From Nonomuraea deserti (lineage in GTDB: Bacteria; Actinomycetota; Actinomycetes; Streptosporangiales; Streptosporangiaceae), in assembly GCF_004348685.1 (NCBI RefSeq), contig NZ_SMKO01000095.1, positions 1 through 35,126 of the forward strand: a DNA stretch of 35,126 bases. Reading direction: 5' to 3'. Below are positions 29,585-35,126 of the stretch, piece after piece (the first letter of the stretch is position 1; every line of letters starts with the position of its first letter). A program made the translations under genes and the position numbers. The notes beneath the pieces were generated by a model, which was not told where the DNA came from, ran no database searches, and saw only the letters and a program-made list of their open reading frames with translations.

Positions 29585-30490
29585 TCACCCTTTCGAAAGC
29601 GCCTGTACGACGCGGGATGGGCTGGGCCGGCCGAGCAGCTCCGCCAGCCAGACGCTGGTGGACACGAGCTTGCCCAGGTCGAGCCCGGTCTCGATGCCGA
29701 GTCCCTGCAACATCCACACGAGGTCTTCGGTGGCGAGGTTGCCGGTGGCGGACTCGGCGTAGGGGCAGCCGCCGATGCCTCCGGTCGAGGCGTCGACGGT
29801 GGTCACGCCGGCTTCGAGCGCGGCGAGGGTGTTGCTGAGCGCCTGCCCGTACGTGTCGTGGAAGTGCACGGCGAGCCGCTCGGGCGTGCGGAAGGCGTCG
29901 ATCAGGGCGGTCACGTGGCCGGGCGTGCCGACGCCGATGGTGTCGCCGAGCGACAGCTCGTGGCAGCCGAGCCCGAGCAGCCGCTCTCCGACCGCGACCA
30001 CCTGCTTGACCGGCGTCGGCCCTTCCCAGGGGTCGCCGAAGCACATCGACACGTAGGCGCGCACCTTCAGCCCGTTGTCGAGTGCTCGGGCCACGACCGG
30101 TTCGAACATGTCGAACTGGCTCTCCAGGCTGCGGTTGAGGTTTTTCGCGGCGAACGTCTCGGTGGCGCTGGCGAAGATGGCGATCTCGTCGGCCTGGAGT
30201 TCGAGCGCCCGGTCGAGGCCGCGCAGGTTGGGGACCAGGACGGGATAGCGCACTCCAGGCTTCCTGTGCAGCCTGGCGAGCAGCTCTCCGGCGTCGGCCA
30301 GCTGCGGCACCCAGTCCGGGTGCACGAAGCTGGTCGCCTCGATCACCTTGTGCCCCGCGTCGGCGAGACGGTGGATGAACTCGGCCTTGACCTCGACGGG
30401 CACGACGGAGGACTCGTTCTGCAGCCCGTCGCGCGGGCCGACCTCGTAGATCGTGACCTGGTGCGGAAGACCTTCCATCGGGTACGGCAT
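29585..30490 (-). CDS. hmgL: Hydroxymethylglutaryl-CoA lyase
   Basis: Cleaves HMG-CoA to acetyl-CoA and acetoacetate, the final step of leucine breakdown; cytosolic TIM-barrel enzyme of 301 residues. It has VTIYEVGPRDGLQNE (metal and substrate residues), IEATSFVHPDWVPQLADA, LSLGDTIGVGTPG, VHFHDTYGQALSN with the metal His pair, and the diagnostic active-site Cys loop GGIGGCPYAESATGN. The ATG at 30490 has AGGGAGG at 6 nt; an ATG at 30478 is less likely. It starts 1 bp after the carboxylase stop codon. Confidence 0.95.
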   Translation of the reverse strand: MPYPMEGLPHQVTIYEVGPRDGLQNESSVVPVEVKAEFIHRLADAGHKVIEATSFVHPDWVPQLADAGELLARLHRKPGVRYPVLVPNLRGLDRALELQADEIAIFASATETFAAKNLNRSLESQFDMFEPVVARALDNGLKVRAYVSMCFGDPWEGPTPVKQVVAVGERLLGLGCHELSLGDTIGVGTPGHVTALIDAFRTPERLAVHFHDTYGQALSNTLAALEAGVTTVDASTGGIGGCPYAESATGNLATEDLVWMLQGLGIETGLDLGKLVSTSVWLAELLGRPSPSRVVQALSKG

Positions 30491-30491
30491 C

Positions 30492-32744
30492 TCACGCCTC
30501 CCTGTCCATGGCCTCACTCCGTGAGGCGGGTTCGCTCGCCCCTGATGCCGCCGCCTTCCCCCGCTCTGGTCGCTGCGCTCCCGCCACTCCTCCAGACGAC
30601 GGCGCTCCCTCCCTGTCCATGGCCTCACTCCGTGAGGCGGGTTCGGCCGCCCCTGACGCCGTCGCTCGCTCACCGTCATCGGGGTCACGGCGGACGACGG
30701 CCAGCACGGCGTCCATGTCGACCGGCTGGCCCGCCTGCACGGCCAGCTCGGCCACGGTGCCGTCGTGCGGGGCGGTGACCGTGTGCTCCATCTTCATGGC
30801 CTCCACGATGAGCAGCGGCTGGCCCTCGCTGACCCGCTCGCCGGGCTGGGCCTTGACCACCAGCACGGTGCCGGGCATGGGGCTGCGCACCGCGCCGTCG
30901 CCGGCCGCCGCGGCGCCCGGCCGGTCTCCCGGGTCGCCGATGAGGTGCCGGGTGAGCGCCCATGACGCGCCGTCCCTGCCGAGCCAGAGGGTGTCGGCGT
31001 CGCGCGCGCAGAGATAGCGCTCGGTACGGCCGCCGACGGTGACGTGCAGCAGCGCGCCGCCGGACAGTCCGGGAGGGGCGCCGGCCGGCGTCTCGTCGAT
31101 CCGGATGCGCGCCGGCACCGCGTCGCCGTCGATCCGGACTTCGGCCGATTCGCGGGGCAGCCCGCGGACCTGGACCGCGTGCACGCCGTCCCGCGACTCC
31201 AGCCGCCATGTCGTCCACGCCGGTTCGCCGGCCCGCCACCCGTCCGTGACGTCCCACGGGTCGTCGCCCTGGGGCATGTCGTGGAAGACGAGCCCGGCCG
31301 CGGCGAGCACCTCGTCGGGCACCCGCGTGGCGGGGACGAGTTCGGGGAGCACGCGCTCGACCAGGCCGGTGTCCAGTTCGCCGGCCGTGACGGCCGGGTG
31401 GGCGGCGAGTGCGCGCAGGAACGGGATGTTGGTGACCACGCCGAGCACGGCCGTCCTGGCGAGCGCCCGGTCGAGCGCGGCGAGCGCCGTCGCGCGGTCG
31501 GGGGCCCAGGTGATGACCTTGGACAGCATCGGGTCGAACGCGGTGCCCACGGCCCCTCCTTCGACCAGCCCCGAGTCGACCCGCACGACGGCCCCGCCGC
31601 GTGGCGACGCCGTAGCGGTCCCGCCGGGGGCCGGGTCGCCGGGTTCGCGGAGCGCCAGGACGCGGCCGCCGCTGGGCAGGAAGCCGCGGGCCGGGTCCTC
31701 GGCGTAGACGCGCGCCTCGACGGCGTGGCCGGTGAGCCGCACGTCGCCCTGCCCGAACGGCAGGAGCTCGCCCGCCGCCACCCGCAGTTGCAGCTCCACT
31801 AGGTCCAGCCCCGTGACCAGCTCGGTCACCGGGTGCTCGACCTGGAGGCGGGTGTTCATCTCCATGAAGTGGTAGGCCCCGGTGGTGCCGTCCACGATGA
31901 ACTCGACCGTGCCCGCCCCCACGTAGCCGACCGCGCGCGCGGCCTCGGCCGCGGCCGCTCCCATGCGGGCGCGGATCTCGGGGCCGACGAAGGGCGAGGG
32001 CGCCTCTTCGATGATCTTCTGGTGCCTGCGCTGGAGGCTGCACTCGCGCTCGCCCAGATGCACGACGTTTCCGTGGGTGTCGGCCATGATCTGGATCTCG
32101 ATGTGCCGCGGGTTCTCGACGTAGCGCTCGATCAGCAGCGTGCCGTCGCCGAAGGCCGCCAGCGCCGTACGCCGGGCCGACGCGATCGCCTCAGGCAGCT
32201 CGGCCGCCGACCGTACGAGGACCATGCCCTTGCCGCCGCCGCCCGCGGACGGCTTGATCAGGGCGGGGAAGTCGCTCCAGTCCTCCAGGGAGGCGGGCTC
32301 GGCCCGGCCGGGCACCACGGGCACGCCCGCGGCCGCGACCGTGGCCTTGGCCCGGATCTTGTCGCCCATCGCGTCGACGGCGTCGGCGGGCGGGCCGACG
32401 AACACGAGCCCGGCCTCCGCGCAGCGCCGCGCGAACGCGGCGTTCTCCGCGAGAAACCCATAACCAGGATGTACGGCTTGCGCCCCTGAATCACGAGCTG
32501 CCGCGACAATGGCCTCAATATCCAAATATGTCGGCACCTCAAGGGCGATGTCGGCTTCCAGGGCGTGCTTGGCCCTCGCGTCGGACGGCGCGTACACGGC
32601 CACCGACGTGATGCCGAGCCCGCGCAGCGTGCGGGCGATCCGCACGGCGATCTCGCCCCTGTTGGCGATCAGAACGCTCGTGAACCCCCGCGTGGGGCTC
32701 GCCTGCCGCCCGGTGCTTCGCACGGTCTCCGTCACCTCGCTCAC
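30492..32744 (-). CDS. accA1: Acyl-CoA carboxylase biotin carboxylase/BCCP subunit
   Basis: Alpha subunit, 750 residues, of a two-subunit acyl-CoA carboxylase, probably 3-methylcrotonyl-CoA carboxylase by operon context. The biotin carboxylase part spans residues about 20-470: SVLIANRGEIAVRIARTLRGLG, the ATP-grasp loop IKPSAGGGGKGM, HLGERECSLQRRHQKIIEEAPS and FMEMNTRLQVEHPVTE. A linker domain follows, then the biotinyl domain at about 610-685 with biotinylated Lys651 in VEAMKMEHTV. Beyond it is an extra 63-residue tail holding two EPASRSEAMDRE repeats encoded by the DNA repeats at 30498-30661; normal homologues end soon after the biotinyl domain. The GTG at 32744 overlaps the carboxyltransferase TGA. 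Confidence 0.94.
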   Translation of the reverse strand: MSEVTETVRSTGRQASPTRGFTSVLIANRGEIAVRIARTLRGLGITSVAVYAPSDARAKHALEADIALEVPTYLDIEAIVAAARDSGAQAVHPGYGFLAENAAFARRCAEAGLVFVGPPADAVDAMGDKIRAKATVAAAGVPVVPGRAEPASLEDWSDFPALIKPSAGGGGKGMVLVRSAAELPEAIASARRTALAAFGDGTLLIERYVENPRHIEIQIMADTHGNVVHLGERECSLQRRHQKIIEEAPSPFVGPEIRARMGAAAAEAARAVGYVGAGTVEFIVDGTTGAYHFMEMNTRLQVEHPVTELVTGLDLVELQLRVAAGELLPFGQGDVRLTGHAVEARVYAEDPARGFLPSGGRVLALREPGDPAPGGTATASPRGGAVVRVDSGLVEGGAVGTAFDPMLSKVITWAPDRATALAALDRALARTAVLGVVTNIPFLRALAAHPAVTAGELDTGLVERVLPELVPATRVPDEVLAAAGLVFHDMPQGDDPWDVTDGWRAGEPAWTTWRLESRDGVHAVQVRGLPRESAEVRIDGDAVPARIRIDETPAGAPPGLSGGALLHVTVGGRTERYLCARDADTLWLGRDGASWALTRHLIGDPGDRPGAAAAGDGAVRSPMPGTVLVVKAQPGERVSEGQPLLIVEAMKMEHTVTAPHDGTVAELAVQAGQPVDMDAVLAVVRRDPDDGERATASGAAEPASRSEAMDREGAPSSGGVAGAQRPERGKAAASGASEPASRSEAMDREA
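30498..30661 (-). repeat. 53-bp palindromic repeat pair within coding tail
   Basis: Copies at 30498-30550 and 30609-30661 agree at 50 of 53 positions with a 111-bp period (37 codons, so in frame). Each contains the hairpin core CCTCAC-TCC-GTGAGG. The array encodes the carboxylase's C-terminal extension and ends at its stop codon, next to the HMG-CoA lyase ribosome site. Confidence 0.85.
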
Positions 32745-34309
32745 ATCCTGAAGACGCCGTAACCGGCGGGCTCGAGCGGCGCGTTGGCCGCCGCGGACAG
32801 CGCCAGGCCCAGGACCGTGCGCGTGTCGACCGGGTCGATCACGCCGTCGTCCCAGAGCCTGGCCGTGGAGTAGTACGGGTTGCCCTGGTGCTCGTACTGG
32901 GCCCTGATCGCGTCGGGGTCGGCGTCGCCCACGGTGGTGAGCACGTTCGCGGCCTGCTCGCCGCCCATGACCGAGATGCGGGCGTTCGGCCACATCCACA
33001 GGAACCTGGGCGAGTACGCCCGCCCGGCCATGGCGTAGTTGCCCGCGCCGAACGACCCGCCGATCACCACGGTGAACTTGGGCACCCGGGCGCACGAGAC
33101 GGCCGTGACCATCTTGGCCCCGTGTTTGGCGATGCCGCCCGCCTCGTACGCCTTGCCGACCATGAAGCCGCTGATGTTCTGGAGGAAGACCAGGGGGATC
33201 CGCCGCTGGTCGCACAGCTCGATGAAGTGGGCGCCCTTCATGGCGGACTCGCCGAACAGGATGCCGTTGTTGGCCACCACCCCGACCGGATGCCCGTGGA
33301 GGTGGGCGAACCCGGTGACGAGCGTCGAGCCGTACTCGGCCTTGAACTCCAGGAATCGCGACCCGTCGACGATCCTGGCGATCACCTCGCGCACGTCGTA
33401 GGGCTGGCGGGTGTCGGCGGGCACGATGCCGTACAGGTCGCGCGGGTCGTACCGGGGTGGCTCCGGCCGGATCGTCGTCCACGGCCGCTCGGCGCGCGGC
33501 GCCAGCGTGGAGACGATGTCGCGGACGATGGCCAGCGCGTGCGCGTCGTCCTCGGCGAGGTGGTCGGTGACGCCGCTGACGCGCGAGTGCAGGTCGCCGC
33601 CGCCGAGCTCCTCGGCCGTGACCTCCTCGCCGGTGGCGGCCTTCACCAGCGGCGGGCCGCCCAGGAAGATCGTGCCCTGGCCGCGGACGATGACCGCCTC
33701 GTCGCTCATCGCGGGCACGTAGGCGCCGCCGGCGGTGCACGAGCCGAGCACGGCGGCGATCTGCGGGATGCCGCGGGCGGACATCGTGGCCTGGTTGTAG
33801 AAGATGCGCCCGAAATGCTCGCGGTCGGGGAACACCTCGTCCTGCCTGGGCAGGAACGCCCCGCCGGAGTCGACGAGGTAGACGCAGGGCAGGCGGTTGT
33901 GCAGCGCCACCTCCTGCGCGCGCAGGTGCTTCTTGACGGTGATCGGGTAGTAGGTGCCGCCCTTGACGGTGGCGTCGTTGGCCACGATCACGCACTCGCG
34001 CCCCGAGACCCTGCCGACGCCGGTGATGATGCCCGCCGCGGGGGCCTGGTCGTCGTAGAGACCGCCCGCGGCCAGCGGCGACAGCTCCAGGAACCGGGAG
34101 CCGGGGTCGAGCAGGCCGTCGACGCGGTCGCGCGGCAGCAGCTTGCCTCGCTCGACGTGGCGCCGCCGCGACCGCTCGGGACCGCCCAGCGCGGTCGCCG
34201 CGAGCCGTTCGAGCAGCTCGGCGGCGAGCCGCTCGTTGTGCTCGGCATGTCGTTTGTACGCCTCCGCGCCGGGCTCGGCCGCCGATTTCAGCACCGGCCA
34301 CTCGCTCAT
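32741..34309 (-). CDS. accD1: Acyl-CoA carboxylase carboxyltransferase (MCC beta type)
   Basis: Carboxyltransferase subunit, 522 residues, first gene of the operon, pairing with the biotin subunit that follows. The crotonase-fold domains carry GIITGVGRVSGRECVIVANDATVKGGTYYPITVKKHLRAQE, LVDSGGAFLPRQDEVFPDREHFGRIF (the MCC-type signature), IAAVLGSCTAGGAYVPAMSDE, and in the C-domain VGVVANNGILFGESAMKGAHFIELC, ISGFMVGKAYEAGGIAKHGAKMV and GGSFGAGNYAMAGRAYSPRF. The FLPRQ and NISGFMVG text fits 3-methylcrotonyl-CoA rather than propionyl-CoA carboxylases. The ATG at 34309 follows GGGAGGGGAC. Divergent from TetR. Confidence 0.93.
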   Translation of the reverse strand: MSEWPVLKSAAEPGAEAYKRHAEHNERLAAELLERLAATALGGPERSRRRHVERGKLLPRDRVDGLLDPGSRFLELSPLAAGGLYDDQAPAAGIITGVGRVSGRECVIVANDATVKGGTYYPITVKKHLRAQEVALHNRLPCVYLVDSGGAFLPRQDEVFPDREHFGRIFYNQATMSARGIPQIAAVLGSCTAGGAYVPAMSDEAVIVRGQGTIFLGGPPLVKAATGEEVTAEELGGGDLHSRVSGVTDHLAEDDAHALAIVRDIVSTLAPRAERPWTTIRPEPPRYDPRDLYGIVPADTRQPYDVREVIARIVDGSRFLEFKAEYGSTLVTGFAHLHGHPVGVVANNGILFGESAMKGAHFIELCDQRRIPLVFLQNISGFMVGKAYEAGGIAKHGAKMVTAVSCARVPKFTVVIGGSFGAGNYAMAGRAYSPRFLWMWPNARISVMGGEQAANVLTTVGDADPDAIRAQYEHQGNPYYSTARLWDDGVIDPVDTRTVLGLALSAAANAPLEPAGYGVFRM

Positions 34310-34330
34310 GAGTCCCCTCCCATGGCTGGG

Positions 34331-34363
34331 ATGTTAGTCACCATTAACGTAATCGTCTAGCAT
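34331..34363. promoter_or_regulatory. Interlocked divergent promoters with GTTA-N8-TAAC operator
   Basis: Plus strand: TAGTCA (34335-34340), 17 bp, TAGCAT (34358-34363), ending 7 nt before the GTG of tetR. Minus strand: TAGACG (34359-34354), 17 bp, TAACAT (34336-34331) for accD1. Each -35 overlaps the other's -10. Between them, GTTAGT-CACC-ATTAAC (34333-34348) is an inverted repeat with 5 of 6 pairs. A bound TetR dimer would silence both. Confidence 0.6.
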
Positions 34364-34370
34364 GTGAGAC

Positions 34371-34967
34371 GTGAGCACCGTCACTCCACCTACCCGTAAT
34401 CGCGGCAAACGGCGCGCGGAGATCCTGGAGGCGGCGGCCCGGCTGTTCGCCGCCCGCGGCTTCCACGGGGTCTCGATCGAGGACATCGGTGGCGCGGTCG
34501 GCATCTCGGGGCCCGCGCTCTACCGGCACTTCAGCGGCAAGGACGCGCTGCTGTCGGAGATGCTGCTCGACGTCAGCTCGCGGCTGCGCGAGTCGGCCGT
34601 CGCGGTCGCCACCTCCTCCCCCGGCCCTGCCGAGACGCTGGACGCGCTGCTCAACGTGCAGATCACGTTCGCGATCGAGCAACCGGCCCTGATCACCGTG
34701 CACGACAGGGAGCTGGGCAACGTGCCCGAGCCGGCGCGGCGGCAGATCAGGCGGCTGCAGCGCCTCTACGTCGAGGAGTGGGTGACCGTGCTGGCCGAGC
34801 TCCACCCCGCCTGCCCGGCCGCGCGCCTGCGCGCCGCGACGCACGCGGTCTTCGGGCTGCTCAACTCGACGCCGCACAGCGCCGGCGAGCTGCCCGCTCG
34901 GGACATGCGGCCGCTGCTGCACGCGATGGCGAGGTCCGCGATCGAAGCCTCGGTTAACACGCGCTAA
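34371..34967 (+). CDS. TetR-family regulator of the leucine operon
   Basis: Regulator of 198 residues. The HTH is ILEAAARLFAARGFHGVSIEDIGGAVGISGPALYRHFSGKDALL (about residues 18-62), followed by a C-terminal helical domain resembling TetR_C-type acyl-CoA-associated regulators (FAIEQPALITVHDRELGNVP, RRQIRRLQRLYVEEWVTVLAEL). The GTG at 34371 is 7 nt past a -10 box with no ribosome site, so the mRNA is probably leaderless. From the divergent layout and shared operator it likely represses the acyl-CoA carboxylase operon, with an acyl-CoA as inducer (inference). Confidence 0.9.
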   Translation: MSTVTPPTRNRGKRRAEILEAAARLFAARGFHGVSIEDIGGAVGISGPALYRHFSGKDALLSEMLLDVSSRLRESAVAVATSSPGPAETLDALLNVQITFAIEQPALITVHDRELGNVPEPARRQIRRLQRLYVEEWVTVLAELHPACPAARLRAATHAVFGLLNSTPHSAGELPARDMRPLLHAMARSAIEASVNTR

Positions 34968-34968
34968 C
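34953..34968 (+). promoter_or_regulatory. Second GTTA-N8-TAAC site at tetR 3' end
   Basis: GTTAACACGCGCTAAC overlaps the tetR stop codon and has the same GTTA-N8-TAAC frame as the operator at 34333-34348. It may be an auxiliary TetR site for looping or for the gene at 35050, or coincidence. Confidence 0.35.
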
Positions 34969-34992
34969 TTTCTCCGGCTTACCGGACATACC

Positions 34993-35042
34993 TTGCCCAT
35001 GCCAACTATCTAGATATATCGTTACGATATCTCGATAGTTGG
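34993..35042 (+). promoter_or_regulatory. Promoter within a 41-bp AT-rich dyad
   Basis: CCAACTATC (35002-35010) and GATAGTTGG (35034-35042) are perfect inverted arms; inside them ATATCG-TTA-CGATAT continues the symmetry with a 2-bp offset. TTGCCC (34993-34998), 18 bp, TATCGT (35017-35022) is a plausible promoter inside it. The right arm shares GG with the GGAGG ribosome site. Binding would block initiation; in RNA, folding could hide the ribosome site. Confidence 0.65.
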
Positions 35043-35049
35043 AGGCAGC

Positions 35050-35126
35050 ATGCGCGAGAACGACTTCTGGGACGCGCCGCCGCCCGTGCCCCCGCCAGGG
35101 ACACCCGGGCCCGGCGTCATCCCACC
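35050..35126 (+). CDS. N-terminus of unknown proline-rich protein, cut by window
   Basis: Only 25 codons are visible: MRENDFWDAPPPVPPPGTPG and on, a proline-rich start. GGAGG lies 4 nt before the ATG at 35050. No family can be assigned. The strong dyad upstream suggests a tightly regulated gene. The proline-rich cytosolic start would suit the N-terminus of a small actinobacterial membrane protein or a PadR-type regulator with an extension; both are guesses. Confidence 0.6.
   Translation, partial: MRENDFWDAPPPVPPPGTPGPGVIP

Noticed and set aside
28446..30044. 532-codon frame extending the acyl-CoA dehydrogenase
   Set aside because: The extension is HMG-CoA lyase DNA out of frame; the ATG at 29582 is 2 nt after the lyase stop and begins the family fold.
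30492..34301. 1269-codon open frame that would fuse upstream text to the biotin carboxylase
   Set aside because: The first 519 codons are the carboxyltransferase gene read in the wrong frame (Arg/Gly-rich). The true start is the GTG at 32744 overlapping the carboxyltransferase stop.

Overview
The window is GC-rich chromosome from a filamentous-type actinomycete. Codons nearly all end in G or C, and there are many regulators: XRE/DUF5753, two large ATP-binding LuxR proteins, LysR, two TetR and an OmpR two-component pair. The gene content and repeat-decorated 3' ends suggest Streptosporangiales (for example Nonomuraea or relatives). That placement is inference, not something the sequence proves. 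I see no rRNA, tRNA, CRISPR array, phage or transposase. There are 30 protein genes, two of them cut by the window edges.

Layout. 1-2773: an edge-truncated ROK sugar kinase (-), then a two-domain GNAT acetyltransferase and an APH-like phosphotransferase (+). 2824-4372: a small XRE/DUF5753 regulatory cassette, a regulator between two small unknown genes, with CAATTGC-type palindromes ahead of all three. 4483-7309: a CUT2-type sugar ABC importer operon on the minus strand (ATPase, permease, lipoprotein), with a LacI-type operator on its promoter. 7392-10840: a LuxR-HTH/NB-ARC-like/TPR regulator divergent from a RibD-C (DHFR-like) reductase; helically phased 11-bp direct repeats lie between them. 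10945-13942: a perfect-heptad coiled-coil protein downstream of an OmpR/histidine kinase pair. 14005-15854: a cytochrome P450 divergent from a TetR regulator around a 30-bp operator. 15861-18306: a phytoene-desaturase-like FAD oxidoreductase and a LysR regulator. 18377-21442: a YeiH-family membrane protein, then psuG and psuK for pseudouridine breakdown. 21525-24200: an 891-residue protein of unknown function, with a helical N-terminus, about 370 disordered residues full of TG-S-F/M/L-P motifs, a sigma-region-4-like segment and a C-terminal beta-rich domain. 24644-28404: a LAL-type LuxR regulator and a GNAT. 28446-34309: a leucine/branched-chain acyl-CoA catabolic operon (carboxyltransferase, biotin carboxylase/BCCP, HMG-CoA lyase, acyl-CoA dehydrogenase), divergent from a TetR regulator at 34371-34967. 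35050 to the edge: the start of an unknown proline-rich protein behind a 41-bp AT-rich dyad.

The genes work in local modules, each regulator beside its probable target. In the leucine operon the four genes overlap or nearly touch. They cover isovaleryl-CoA to acetyl-CoA plus acetoacetate except for 3-methylglutaconyl-CoA hydratase, which is not here. Several regulators look leaderless: a TANNNT -10 box ends 7-8 nt before the start codon and there is no Shine-Dalgarno.

Less ordinary items are the 891-residue TGSFP-motif protein, the 21-bp-repeat coiled-coil gene, the XRE palindrome circuit, the 11-bp direct repeats at 10175-10207, the interlocked divergent promoters at 34331-34363, and short repeats that have grown into gene 3' ends (4355-4498, 6421-6533, 30498-30661).
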